In this document: positions 55,801 to 63,744 of the stretch, one piece after another
Layout: every line of letters begins with the position of its first letter
Position numbering within the stretch: position 1 is the stretch's first letter
Assembly: GCA_016169945.1 (NCBI GenBank)
Contig: JADLSH010000236.1
Coordinates: forward strand, 3,892,001 to 3,956,000
DNA: 64,000 nt
Origin: Trachythela sp. YZ-2020
Lineage: Eukaryota > Cnidaria > Anthozoa > Malacalcyonacea > Clavulariidae
Reading direction: 5' to 3'
Made by a program: the position numbers and the translations under genes
Notes under the pieces: model-generated
Told to the model about the DNA's origin: nothing
What the model saw: the letters and a program-made list of their open reading frames with translations, nothing else
Databases searched by the model: none

Positions 55801-58800
55801 GAGCAAATGGTTTTGAAGGATTTCATTCAGATTATCAGACTGGAGCTGGTGAGTATTTTATGAGCTGCAATCATAATGCAAGGAACGCAGGAGTGAATTG
55901 CAAGGAACGCAGCTCAAACGCCTCCATACGACCCATGTCTGATCACGTAGCACAGCTCAGGTGGAGTGATATTTTTGGGAAGGGGGAAAACCAGAATACC
56001 CGAAGAGAAACTCTCGAAGAACAAGGGGAGAACCGACCACAACCCTACTTACATAAGTTTTCAAGCACATCAAGTCAGAGTAGGGTAGTCACCCATCCTA
56101 AGTAATATCCTACCCTCAAGTCAGAGTAGGGTAGTCACCCATCCTAAGTAATATCCTAACCTCGAGTCAGAGTAGGGTAGTCACCCATCCTAAGTAATAT
56201 CCTACCCTCAAGTCAGAGTAGGGTAGTCACCCATCCTAAGTAATATCCTACCCTCGAGTCAGAGTAGGGTAGTCACCCATCCTAAGTAATATCCTACCCT
56301 CAAGTCAGAGTAGGGTAGTCACCCATCCTAAGTAATATCCTAACCTCGAGTCAGAGTAGGGTAGTCACCCATCCTAAGTAATATCCTACCCTCAAGTCAG
56401 AGTAGGGTAGTCACCCATCCTAAGTAATATCCTACCCTCGAGTCAGAGTAGGGTAGTCACCCATCCTAAGTAATATCCTACCCTCGAGTCAGAGTAGGGT
56501 AGTCACCCATCTTAAGTAATATCCTACCCTCAAGTCAGAGTAGGGTAGTCACCCATCTTAAGTAATATCCTACCCTCAACCTACAGCACATCAAGTCAGA
56601 GTAGGGTAGTCACCCATCTTAAGTAATATCCCACCCTCAACCTACAGCACATCAAGTCAGAGTAGGGTAGTCACCCATCTTAAGTAATATCCTACCCTCA
56701 ACCTACAGCACATCAAGTCAGATTAGGGTAGTCACCCATCCTAAGTAATATCCTACCCTCACCTACAGCTGTTAGGAGAAGCGCGCTAACCGCATCCCAT
56801 GCTTCCAACTGACGTTGGTAGATTAAAAACTGTTTCAAATCATAATAAAACATTTGACGATGAGCATGTTCCATGATTATATCCTCAGCACTACAAGTGA
56901 AATCCAAAGATGGACATCGAGTAGTAGTTTGAGTCCCCGATGCTTAACTGCACGAAGAATGTGTAGGTGACAAGAAAACGTTCGAAGAATGATTGTTAGT
57001 CTCTTTTTTCTCCGATTTCAATGTCTACCAAAGTAATAACAGCCTCCTTATATACCATGTTATTCCATACGTTTCATCGAGAAATCGGCGCTTCTCGTAA
57101 CACTTAGCATAACAATAGTGCCATCACTTCACGATCCAGTGATCGGAATGTTCCATTTGCCTTTTCATTGGTTTGAAAACCCCCTGTTTGAAAAACACAA
57201 GAGAAAGTATACTGGTTGTTGTTTTATCAAAATTCCGAAATTTTGGTTTTCAAAACTTACATTGATTAAGAGAAAATGGAAATATTCTAACTGGTCACAT
57301 GACTAACATAAAGTTTTATGCAAGTACGAAATCTTCTACAAACGCGATATTTTAAACTGAAATCTTACGAACATACGTAGGCAAACGTTTTGTTTCATGA
57401 GGAAGAATGGAGAATGGTTGTTTTAATTTTGGTACTAATTAGTTTGTTTTTAATTTAAGCATAACGATCCAAGTCATCGTTGGAATGTTGAGTGGTGTCT
57501 TACTGTTCCTCCTGGGGATCAGAGAAGAAAACAAATGTTAGGGTCACCAGCTGTAATTGCTGACAATAAAGTCGTTTTCTTTGTAAGTACAATATTTATT
57601 GAACATATTTATTTACCGTAAATCCTCTATTAAGCCCCCTCCCCCTCCCTCTCTCTCTAAGCAGACCCCTTTTAAGAATAAGAAATTTATGCACACCCCC
57701 TCCATCTCGCAACAAGAAAATATACGTGTGATGATAAGATTGTTAATTGATCTGAAAGTTCATGTTTTAGTTAAAGCGCCCTGTCGAATAGACGGCCCCT
57801 CAAACATGTATGAAATAAGTAAGCCCTTCATGAATAGGCTTCTTGTTATATTTGTCGATGCTATGAAACATTAGGGAGTTTAAGCTTCACGTTTGAGGTC
57901 AACGGCAAACGGCAGAGACGAATTTTCTTTTCAGAATTTTCGCTTAACTTCTTCACTTCATATTTTCTTTCTTATCTCAAAAAGATCATCATACATCACA
58001 GTTTTAAAATAGCAAGTTCATTTTACCTTTATTGCCTTATAGCGTAAAATGTTTCTTCGCCTGACGTTTGTCGTTTGACGTATGAACGCGAAGCTTAAAC
58101 TCTCTAATATTAATTAAAAGAACTTTTTCTTGCAGATTCAGTTGACAAGATCTCGATCAAACAAGTCAAGTGGCAATGAAGATAATGCTATTATAGTACC
58201 TATTTATTTACCACCAGATAATGGTACAACACCAAGCCAAGTCACAAGTCTGGATACTGTACCTTCTGACTCCTCTATTAAACTGAGTCCTCATATTGAA
58301 GCAGTGATTGCTCATCTTAAAACCTGGAGTGAAACTACACCTCGTTTACCAGGTTTGTCAATATTCAGCTTTTGTGCAACTATTAATTTTCAAACGTAGA
58401 TTATTTAACATTTTTCATACACTATTCCTTCGGACTCATCTATCAAACTGAGTCTTCATGTTGAAGCAGTGATTGCTCATCTTAAGACCTTCAGCTTTTG
58501 TGTAGCTACGTGTGGCCTCGTGCTTTGTTTTTGCTTGCGACCAAATTTTGCCCGCAAACCGCATTCCCGCGTAAGGACGAAATTAGGAGATGCTCGCGGA
58601 GGGATACAGCTACCAAATCTCCAAATACATTCATGCATTTATTTATTTTCTTCTTATATAAATGGTCGTTTATAAATGTAGAAAGCAATAAAATTGCTGT
58701 TACGCATAACCTTCGAATAAACATGAATTTTGCGGTCAATTCCTTTATTAACAAACTGAATTTTAATACAAACTCAATCTTAATCCTAACCCTAATCTTA

Positions 58801-60611
58801 ACCATAAACCTAACCTCGACCCTAATCCTTAATTCTAACCCTAATCCTTGTGATATAATTTTGGGATAGTACTATGGAAAGTCACCCCCAATTTAACTAC
58901 AATTCAAATCTCAACCTTTATCCTAACCCCAATTCTAACTAATCCTAACCCAAACCCTAAACCTAACTTAATCCTAACCCTAATCCTTGTAACATCATTT
59001 CGTGAAGTTGGAAAAGGTCATTCTGAAAACATTTGGTATCAAGGTTTCTCCAGGAGGCATCAGAGCTGTAAATCTTTAATATTACCCCTTCAAAGCTTCC
59101 CTATATAGTACATTAGGGCGCTTTAGATTTGACGACGACTACGGGCATATAGTGTACATGGAAGTTATTAAGTTCATTATATAGTGGTTATGTCGAGGAC
59201 AGTAAAGGAAGAGAATATTGCGAAAGTTTATATGAACAATTTTTGGTGGCAATGCCTGTGGTGGCAGGGAAAAGAGTGCTTTAATTAAAACGATGTATAA
59301 TATAGAAACACCACAAGGACAGTGAATTATATAACTGTATGTATGTAGTAAACACATGCATTATCTTTGCTCTATAACGGTGTTCGATACAATTAACTTG
59401 TAGTCTTAAATGGCCTTAATATTTTCAGTAAAATTATGTTTCCATGCTGGTTTGGTTGTTACATGCGGTAACCACGAATGAACCGTCAATTATGAGAACT
59501 CTTTCATGTTTACTGTCTGATGCAACACTTCAATACTATATATATAACGATGTGATGCACGTTTACTGCACCACTACAACTACTTCTTATTTATAAGTAC
59601 TTCCTTCCACAGCCATGATTCAGCGCCAACCGCTAAAACAGTGTCAGTCAATTTCTCCCACTTGGTGGCAGCGGAAATGTAGGCGAGTGTGGAACAAAGA
59701 TTGTTCTATTCACTAAGCGGAGTCCTCTGAGAAATTTAGAAATATATTGTCTCTCTAAAACGTTCACAGAATCGCACTACATAACCGCCCACGACAATTT
59801 CTATCGTTGTCCCTTTCTCGACCTTTCTTTCCTTATTCTCAGTTTAGATTAAGCAGCATTAGTAAAATTACATAGGTGATTATTGAAAATTCTCAACGCT
59901 GATTGGTTGCGCTACCTCGGTATTATACGCGATAATCTCCTAAAGCGTTTTTAAGCCGCTTTTATCATAAATATTCAATTAAAATATTTTTAAAATGTGC
60001 ATTTTTTATTTTTTTCCAAATAATCACCTATGTAATTTTACTAAAACAATTATTCGCCGATATTCACCTTGCCTTCGGCGAATAATTGTTAAGTAATCTT
60101 AATTTCCTTCGCAGCCTGTTCGCGGGTCCGAGAAGGAGACTATAGTAATCTCTTCATTTAGGTAAAACTTAAAAACACCCCGGCTGATATTAAATTTGTT
60201 ACAACAGCTTTGGCATGTGTTAAAATGATATTATATTGTACAAAATCAAAGTATTTTAAAAAGATAGAAAAAAGGATCATTTCAGTCAAGAGAACCAAAT
60301 GTCACTTCAAGTCAAAAACAGCAAATTGTTTAAATATTATCAAATACCATTATACAGTCCTTTCGAAAACAGAAAGAAGTTTTAAAGATTTAAGCTTTCA
60401 ACCGAATAAAATTGAAAAGGAATTAAAGGATGAATCGTGGATCTGCGTGTCTCCAAAATATTGCAAATGGTCTATGTCGAGATTGTCTCAGTAAATAAGT
60501 GATAATTATTGTTGTGTCATTAATCACGCTAGTTTATTGTTTCTTGCAGGAACATGTCCTCTCTATCCCGCTATTCTGTCACTACTAAAGAACCTGGTTG
60601 TCCCAGAGTAG
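23071..60611 (+). CDS. MED14: Mediator complex subunit 14, complete, 39 exons
   Basis: MED14 is the scaffold joining the Mediator head, middle and tail in RNA polymerase II transcription. Exons: 23071-23216, 28805-28831, 30136-30241, 30972-31066, 31618-31696, 32078-32207, 32567-32607, 33233-33320, 33776-33804, 34452-34530, 35035-35078, 35482-35570, 35936-35964, 36176-36288, 36568-36636, 37185-37230, 37443-37562, 38379-38457, 39058-39214, 39809-40046, 43751-43816, 44230-44276, 44375-44497, 44833-45220, 47159-47250, 48559-48708, 49414-49476, 50127-50256, 51010-51077, 51960-52093, 52370-52434, 53719-54037, 54408-54696, 54849-54978, 55583-55638, 55741-55848, 57460-57582, 58136-58352, 60550-60611. 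The total is 4434 nt, 1477 aa (human about 1454). Landmarks shared with animal MED14: [26 protein letters not shown].(S/T)Y.RLP.CIR, MGDDP.VPWRL, IHQL.QSRLF, RERW, LP....P....LEKFFE, WNV..CLT.PP and (I/L)IVPI. Residues about 1044-1149 are rich in SPA(T/S) repeats, as in the family's linker before the C-terminal domain. The start ATG sits in CAAGATGG. The 66-bp exon 43751-43816 is the least certain. Confidence 0.95.
24055..24152. repeat. 36-bp tandem repeat, about 2.7 copies
   Basis: Copies of CTACCTCCACGGGTAGATTG followed by TTTATATTTTGAG lie in MED14 intron 1. The neighbouring sequence from 23996 contains looser GGGTAGATC copies. Confidence 0.7.
24420..25085 (-). pseudogene. Penelope-like element 3' part with GIY-YIG endonuclease, broken
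   Basis: On the minus strand, from about 24930 downward, the sequence encodes [10 protein letters not shown], then in another frame an [18 protein letters not shown] segment, [20 protein letters not shown] and a final [10 protein letters not shown] before a stop. This order is the GIY-YIG nuclease domain at the C-terminus of Penelope-like retroelements. A frameshift near 24840-24870 breaks the start of the domain. The hammerhead motif at 24463-24501 follows in the 3' untranslated part. No reverse transcriptase is present. It lies antisense in MED14 intron 1. Confidence 0.72.
24463..24501 (-). ncRNA. Hammerhead ribozyme-like motif (Penelope type)
   Basis: Minus strand: stem I half AATC, core CTGATGA, stem II GACTA-CAATC-TAGTT (one G-U pair), GAAA, a minimal CG helix III turn, TC cleavage position, then stem I half GATT. 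The architecture is a type I hammerhead with very short helix III, as reported in Penelope-like elements. Confidence 0.7.
25107..25400 (+). pseudogene. Inverted second copy of the Penelope-like 3' end
   Basis: The plus strand repeats, in opposite orientation, the end of the element at 24420-25085. [19 protein letters not shown] segment leads to [10 protein letters not shown] and a stop at about 25256, followed by the same 3' untranslated sequence and hammerhead motif. Together the two copies form a large inverted repeat with arms of about 290 bp and a spacer of about 400 bp. Confidence 0.75.
25312..25350 (+). ncRNA. Hammerhead ribozyme-like motif (Penelope type)
   Basis: AATC (stem I), CTGATGA (25316-25322), stem II GACTA/TAGTC perfectly paired around CAATC, GAAA (25339-25342), CG, TC, then GATT closing stem I. 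It is better paired than the minus-strand copy at 24463-24501. Confidence 0.75.
27640..27673. repeat. (TA)n run
   Basis: A dinucleotide run directly abuts the first unit of the hammerhead repeat and may mark its insertion site. Confidence 0.8.
27681..27727 (-). ncRNA. Hammerhead ribozyme, retrozyme copy 1
   Basis: Minus strand order: stem I half CTGCA, core CTGACGA (27714-27720), stem II GCCGT-TGA-ACGGC, GAAA (27697-27700), short self-complementary CATGCATG as helix III, TC cleavage site, then TGCAG closing stem I with 5 perfect pairs. All conserved core positions of a type I hammerhead are present. Confidence 0.88.
27961..28007 (-). ncRNA. Hammerhead ribozyme, retrozyme copy 2
   Basis: Identical in sequence to the motif at 27681-27727, exactly 280 bp further on. 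Two cleavage sites at this spacing define one monomer. Confidence 0.88.
28257..28675 (-). pseudogene. 5'-truncated CR1-like LINE, C-terminal part
   Basis: An open frame from 28667 to 28257 encodes the end of a LINE protein: [36 protein letters not shown], then [14 protein letters not shown] and a CCS end. The same TWKTFC.KCRS....CCS ending occurs in the LINE at 40355-43414, so both belong to one or two close families. The copy has no catalytic domain and is antisense in MED14 intron 1. Confidence 0.75.
28805..28831 (+). CDS. MED14: MED14 micro-exon 2
   Basis: Twenty-seven bases between TTGTCTAG and GTAGTC encode the [10 protein letters not shown] segment together with the flanking split codons. 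It joins exon 1 (ends in phase 2) to the exon at 30136 in frame, matching the conserved MED14 N-terminus. Gene finders could easily miss it. Confidence 0.85.
29303..29583. repeat. Foldback around a tRNA-like SINE head
   Basis: Arms of about 43 bp (29305-29350 and 29537-29583; core TGTTTGTAGATGGAATA) are inverted with few mismatches. Between them, on the minus strand at 29396-29469, is a tRNA-like sequence with A box TAGCTCAGTTGG and B box GGTTCGATTCC. D and T arms pair perfectly, but the acceptor stem has mismatches and the anticodon loop is irregular. It is therefore a SINE head or tRNA pseudogene. Confidence 0.65.
29700..29800 (+). repeat. Second tRNA-SINE fragment, opposite orientation
   Basis: GATTCCCGCCGAGGGTGCC followed by AGTTGCATTTTTCCCAACTG matches, in reverse orientation, the region just inside the SINE at 29342-29430, giving an inverted SINE pair within one MED14 intron. 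Confidence 0.5.
31721..31890. repeat. (CAA)n microsatellite with diverged flank
   Basis: About 31 CAA units (31724-31813) are followed by CAG, CGACAA and AACAACAACAAAC variants. It lies in MED14 intron 5, only 25 bp after the donor site at 31697. Long Gln, Asn or Thr ORFs here are artefacts of the repeat. Confidence 0.95.
33440..33620. repeat. Degenerate internal repeats of a GTACGGACCACTCCGTG word
   Basis: Words of the form GGTACGGACCACTCCGTGAAC, or close variants, recur three to four times with spacers. The word is partly self-complementary (ACGGACCACTCCGT). It lies in MED14 intron 8. Confidence 0.55.
33893..34026 (-). repeat. tRNA-derived SINE, family 2, copy 1
   Basis: Its reverse complement matches the copy at 38618-38875: a head with GC(G/A)(G/A)TTAGC, then GGGGATTTA, then AGGTTGGGT. 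It lies in MED14 intron 9. Confidence 0.5.
36658..36835. repeat. CCATA/CCCTA-type minisatellite
   Basis: Short tandem CCATACCATA, CCGTACCGTA and CCCTACCCTA words are interrupted by a unique segment (36716-36768). That segment also resembles sequence near 29585 (GCCGAGAAAAAATCTTG). It lies in MED14 intron 15. Confidence 0.8.
37887..38276. mobile_element. Foldback MITE, TTCACACGAGACC ends
   Basis: Perfect 13-bp inverted ends (37887-37899 and 38264-38276) extend imperfectly to about 30 bp. The 390-bp interior has no transposase. A short ORF inside (38019-38228) is not an exon, because the flanking MED14 exons join without it. Confidence 0.65.
38618..38875 (+). repeat. tRNA-derived SINE, family 2, copy 2
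   Basis: The head has a B-box-like GGGTTAAACCTGCC. The body includes AGGTTGGGTAACTTTCCTG, a duplicated TGCTTCGAGGGCTTTTCT unit and CTTCGGGTACTCCGGTTTCC. Reverse-complement relatives lie at 33893-34026 and 55870-56815. Confidence 0.6.
39440..39540 (-). repeat. tRNA-like SINE fragment
   Basis: It matches 29342-29430 closely: TTTTAGACCTAACCAGGAGC, then AAAAATGCAACTATAGGTCC, then GAACCTGCGGC. It is truncated before the A box. It lies in MED14 intron 19. Confidence 0.6.
40330..43670 (+). pseudogene. CR1-like LINE, near full length but frameshifted
   Basis: It sits in MED14 intron 20, sense strand. Parts in order: a hydrophobic leader (40361-40420), a 2A-like NVEKNPGP (40559-40582), an apurinic-type endonuclease ([33 protein letters not shown] near 41058; SDHKAI near 41287), a reverse transcriptase ([50 protein letters not shown] at 42501) and a C-terminal region ending [11 protein letters not shown]...CCS with a stop near 43412. 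Frame breaks near 40897, 41530, 41920 and 42652, plus stops such as the TAG near 42758, make it non-functional. The 3' boundary is approximate. Confidence 0.85.
40559..40582 (+). other. 2A-like motif in LINE ORF
   Basis: Codons read N-V-E-K-N-P-G-P. This fits the D-x-E-x-N-P-G-P ribosome-skipping consensus except for Asn in place of the first Asp. It lies directly before the endonuclease domain, the position reported for 2A-like sequences in several animal LINE clades. The Asp to Asn change probably weakens or abolishes skipping. Confidence 0.6.
43751..43816 (+). CDS. MED14: Probable 66-bp in-frame MED14 exon
   Basis: The stretch is bounded by CACACAG and GTGTAA, starts and ends in phase 1, and is open in the MED14 frame (starting [13 protein letters not shown]). 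Because both ends share a phase, it can be included or skipped without changing frame. It falls in the poorly conserved lysine-rich linker of the protein, so homology cannot confirm it. Confidence 0.5.
45780..47096 (+). pseudogene. 5'-truncated LINE with long intact reverse transcriptase frame
   Basis: An open frame to 46894 starts inside the reverse transcriptase at [13 protein letters not shown]. It continues through [21 protein letters not shown] and [11 protein letters not shown] (catalytic Asp pair), then the thumb and C-terminal region ([24 protein letters not shown]). A 3' UTR ends in an (AAT)n tail at 47070-47096. The endonuclease and the first catalytic block are missing through 5' truncation, so it cannot move by itself. 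The lack of stops over about 365 codons suggests recent insertion. It is sense in MED14 intron 24. Confidence 0.85.
47472..47917. mobile_element. Harbinger-type MITE
   Basis: Inverted ends GGG(T/C)CTGTTTATATGAG continue into GGACGGGACGTTTGCCGGG. Both sides carry TTA (47469-47471 and 47918-47920). GGG termini with a 3-bp TTA duplication fit PIF/Harbinger. The interior has tandem CGTCCCGTCCCGGCAAA words and no transposase. It is in MED14 intron 25, about 220 bp after the exon. Confidence 0.75.
49240..49330 (+). repeat. tRNA-like SINE head
   Basis: A box TAGCTCAATGATTAGAG and B box GTGGTTCGATTCTC are spaced as in tRNA promoters, but the stems are poor. It lies in MED14 intron 26. Confidence 0.5.
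49509..49706. repeat. Tandem duplication, two copies of about 100 bp
   Basis: A segment beginning AAATCTGACAAACGTTAACC and containing TATGCATGATGATGCATC is repeated back to back with only a few differences (TCCTCACTATT versus ACAACTCACTATT). It starts about 30 bp after the MED14 exon ending at 49476. Confidence 0.9.
50407..50584. mobile_element. Foldback MITE, 43-bp ends
   Basis: Ends ATTACC(A/G)AATGGTTTTCC and onward through GTGATCCTAACAC are about 95% complementary over 43 bp (50407-50449 and 50542-50584). The 178-bp element also contains the palindrome-like CGCCTATCGGCTCG. It lies in MED14 intron 28. Confidence 0.8.
51320..51480 (+). repeat. Penelope-like remnant with degenerate hammerhead core
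   Basis: CTGATGA (51441-51447), a GACA/TGTC stem and GAAA (51462-51465) are followed by CGTTAGG. An inverted CCCAACGTTTCGA lies at 51327-51339. Stem I does not pair convincingly, so I call a remnant and not a working ribozyme. Confidence 0.4.
52595..53269. mobile_element. Non-autonomous hAT element with exact 8-bp target duplication
   Basis: Inverted ends TAGGCTGAGGCGGTT (left) and AACCGCCTCAGCCTA (right) are flanked by identical GTAATATT at 52587-52594 and 53270-53277. Eight-base duplications and TAGGCTG-like ends fit hAT. The subterminal regions are full of AACCG words, possible transposase-binding repeats. Minus-strand ORFs at 52759-53137 show no clear transposase domain. It lies in MED14 intron 31. 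Confidence 0.85.
55083..55308. repeat. 26-bp minisatellite, about 8.7 copies
   Basis: Copies of TGTAGTGAACTGTTGCAAGT plus ATACCC lie in MED14 intron 34. The antisense ORF running through it is a by-product of the repeat. Confidence 0.9.
55870..56815 (-). repeat. SINE family 2 copy with internal VNTR
   Basis: Both ends match, in reverse orientation, the SINE at 38618-38875: the head GAAGCATGGGATGCGGTTAG lies at the high-coordinate end, and CTTGAAAAC plus CTTCGGGTATTC at the low end. Between them, where the other copies have a single AGGTTGGGTAACTTTCC-like segment, a 46-bp unit is repeated about 13-15 times (56060-56760). It lies in MED14 intron 36. Confidence 0.7.
56060..56760. repeat. 46-bp minisatellite inside a SINE
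   Basis: The unit is GTCAGAGTAGGGTAGTCACC, then CATCCTAAGTAATATCCTAC, then CCTC(A/G)A. Later copies carry CATCTTAAG and an inserted CCTACAGCACATCA, giving a longer higher-order unit at the right side. Confidence 0.93.
57871..58107. mobile_element. Foldback MITE, G(G/A)GAGTTTAAGCTTC ends
   Basis: Inverted ends GGGAGTTTAAGCTTCACGTT and its imperfect complement near 58085-58104 bound a 237-bp element. Flanking TTA and TAA do not match exactly, so superfamily is unclear. Its right end is 28 bp before the MED14 exon at 58136. Confidence 0.65.
58757..58990. repeat. Degenerate CCCTAA-like repeat, two blocks
   Basis: TCCTAACCCTAATC-type words in two blocks are separated by about 60 bp. They resemble telomere-like (CCCTAA)n but are irregular, with frequent AATCC and AACCT variants. 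They lie in the last MED14 intron. Confidence 0.6.
59861..60090. repeat. Foldback MITE, family 1, copy C
   Basis: The core 59861-60042 has inverted ends AGTAAAATTACATAGGTGAT and is about 95% identical to copy B at 16145. A shortened second palindrome ending in GAATAATTGTTAA follows. It lies in the last MED14 intron. Confidence 0.8.
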
Positions 60612-61075
60612 TTGCGCAAACTTCATGGAAACCTTGGAAAGGGGTAATATGACCAATATGGGCTTGTAGTCTTTCAACGTGAAACGTAAGTCCGTTGATT
60701 TGGACGATGTATAGACTGTATGTCCGTTGATTTGGACGATGTATAGACGGAACGTATGTATCTACTGCTAAAATAATTGAGAAAAAAGACGTTCATACAT
60801 TCAACCTTGTACCCAGAGAGCCTGGGTACGAGTTTGATTATCGTCCTGGACCGGTAGTGGTTAAGCTTAAAATACAGAAGATTAGTCATTGAATATTCAA
60901 AATAATGTCCAATCTGGATAAAACAATTTGATGTATGCAACTACAGAATATATATATAGATAATACAATAATCCTAGGACCGAAAAATTTCATTTCTGTT
61001 GACGATATGTTAATCTTAAAACACCATTTGATTTTTGCCCTAAAATGTTTTAGCACATGAACTGAATGTGTTCTT

Positions 61076-61081
61076 AATAAA
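61076..61081 (+). terminator. Candidate MED14 poly(A) signal AATAAA
   Basis: This is the first AATAAA I see on the plus strand after the MED14 stop, 465 bp downstream. An earlier non-canonical signal cannot be excluded. Confidence 0.3.
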
Positions 61082-61169
61082 TAGAAAACGATTTCTCAAA
61101 AACGAGGCAGTTCTGTACAGTTCTTTTCTGTGTCGAGTGTCCTGTACACGAATAGCCATAGATTTCTAT

Positions 61170-61992
61170 ACGTTCAATTGTCCAGTGTTTGTTCACGTGC
61201 ACTACTGCACAGTGTTCATGAGGTGCAACATTGAGTTGTTCACAACAATAAGCATGTGAACACGTCGTGAACAACTGCCATATACATGTGAACGCTTCAT
61301 GAACACATGTGAACGCTTCATTTGTGTGAACAACGACAACAAGATCTCGAGAAAATGGTGACGGTATATTTACCGCAATGGTCAATGCATATATTTAACG
61401 TGCTAAATTGAACTATGTAGTCATATGAAGTCATATTCTATTAAGTGCGCCAACTTGAGGGAAATAGGAATGTCCCAAATTGAAAAGTACCTCGTTAAAT
61501 TTTTGGCACCTCAAATACGGGGCCTCTATCAGGTTATGGGCCTGAGGCAAGTTCTCCATCAGCCTTCCCTTCTTGGCGGCCCCTCCAATACAGTTGTTTT
61601 TAAGTTCATATGATAAACTAACGAGTGATGTTCAGCACACTCGACTGTGGATTGTCATAAAATATTTTCATATTACTCGTTAAAATGCATATGTCACAAT
61701 TACCATTTTTTTCTCAAAAATCGGCCGTGACGAGACAATTCGAATGATATATATCATTCCTTACTTCCAGAGATATTTTGGCTCAAACATGCCAAAAAAT
61801 AGGTATTTTGAAAACATGGCCGGGAGAAAAGAGGCTGAGTACGAATAGCCGCGATGACGTCAAATCGGGAAGTCATGCTTTGTTTACATTATAAAACAAT
61901 ATAGAAATATAGTCATGTTGGAAGCGAAAACATGTGAACACCTCATGAACACTGTGCAGTGTTGCACGTGAACAAACTGAACAATTTAACGT
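61170..61992. mobile_element. Foldback element with about 55-bp inverted ends
   Basis: The left segment 61170-61226 and the right segment 61937-61992 are inverted copies (core GCACAGTGTTCATGAGGTG and its complement). The interior of about 710 bp carries extra TGTGAACGCTTCATGAACAC words and no transposase. Confidence 0.65.
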
Positions 61993-62106
61993 TCCGTTTG
62001 TGAACAATTACAACGTGGACAATTTAATGGGTCATTAATCATCATTAAATAACTATCAATAGGCGGTAAAGTGGGTTTCACTAAGCATGTTTATGCAGCA
62101 AATGGA

Positions 62107-62318
62107 CATACTTCGAACCCGAACTCGGACTCGAAGAAAACCCGGATACGAATGAAACTCCGGACTCGTGTTTGACAAAATCCGGACTCGGCATTAGAAA
62201 ACCCGGCCTCAAAATTGAGAAAAACTGGATTCGAAATTTCGTGCATTTTCGTTTTCTCCTCTCCCTTGCCTGCTTTCAATACCTAAGGGTTTTCTTCGAG
62301 TCCGTGTTTCGAAGTATG
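62107..62318. mobile_element. Foldback MITE with 9-bp flanking direct repeat
   Basis: Inverted ends CATACTTCGAA and TTCGAAGTATG with an inner ACTCGAAGAAAACCC pair bound a 212-bp element. AGCAAATGG occurs at 62097-62105 and 62321-62329, separated from the ends by one and two bases, and may be the target duplication. Confidence 0.65.
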
Positions 62319-63518
62319 CCAGCAAATGGTGGTCAACCAGCACTCAGCAGTTATATAAATTATTTCTAATATATATATACTAGTAGATTTGTATTTGGTG
62401 GCAAAATATAAATAGGAGATGTCGTTTAATTTTTGTCCTCCTATTTCAAAACATCTGTGAAGTTGATCACCGTGCTGTAAAATTTAACAAAGCCCTGCAC
62501 CAATATAAGTTAGAACGATGTCTATAATCGTTCATTCATCTCTGATATTACTATATACTGATATTGTAGTTACAGTATATTGTTATATATTGCTGAATTA
62601 TTTTCAATGTGATATTTTGTAGTTTTCTAACGCATATAGCGTCGCTCAAGCGCTAAGACTTAAGAGTTAAGTGCTTGCCATTAAATTGGACGACTTAACT
62701 TTAAACAATACCAGGATTATATATGCTATATTTGTCTAGTTGTTAACTTCGTTGTATTGTGCTGTCGACATGATCCATGGCCATGAGTTTTCTTATAAAT
62801 TGACATGTTTTGCGCTTTTTGTTTTTGAATTTTCTTATAAATTGACATGATTGTTTTGAGGTGATACCAAAACAAGTATACTTTTTTCACTTCTATATTT
62901 TGCATACATTTGACATTTCTCGTTTTCATATTTTCACTGAAACCTAAAGAACTAGTTTTAATTGTAATGATTGATCGTATATATAGTTTTCAATGATAAC
63001 TATTGAAGGAAGTTAAGTCGTTGCATTGGTATTGCATTGCTAGGACCACTCTGCATTGCCGGTTATTATGAAACTAATAGAATAATTATTGAGTGAATTA
63101 AGCATTGCATGGACCATATGGTGAGCAACATTTTAATTTTTATGGTTGGCACTAACACATCATTTTGGCAAAAAGGTCAGTGAGACAGTAAGAAAATTCT
63201 GTATTGTTCTTGCGAGTTGCGTACAGCAATGATCTCATGAGTCACGGTTTCGTGCAGGTATATATCCGTCAATCCCATTATGATTTAACAGTTATATTTC
63301 AAAACATTGCTCATTAGTGAAATATCAGTGAATACTGTTCAACTATTGTCTCCTGACTCTCCTCTTATCTTTCTCAAAACTTGAGTTTGAGGATGGAACC
63401 TTTATTCGGAGTTTATTTCGTATACTTTAGTTTTACTTTACTCTTTAGTCAACATTAGAAAACTAAGCCATCTTTTAGTATACGACTCTACTTACTGCAC
63501 TGAATGTTTTAAAAAGGC

Positions 63519-63744
63519 TTGTTCACACGATCCGTTTTGGCGGATCCGATTATCGGATGCCTGTTCAAACGATCAGATTTTATCGGTGTTTAAGCCGCGA
63601 TCATGCCCTAGCGGTGACCTGTTTAGGTCTGGGGATAGTCGGCTTCTTTTCATCTTGTCAGACATTCTCGTACCCAGAGTCGGATGGAAATAGAGCATGT
63701 TCTACCGATTTGTCAGATCCGACATGCAAGGATCGTGTGAACAA
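63519..63744. mobile_element. Foldback MITE, TTGTTCACACGATCC ends
   Basis: Perfect 15-bp inverted ends (63519-63533 and 63730-63744) bound a 226-bp element with further GGATCCGATTATCGGAT palindromes inside. The end resembles the TTCACACGAGACC end of the 37887-38276 element, so the two may be related. Confidence 0.65.
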
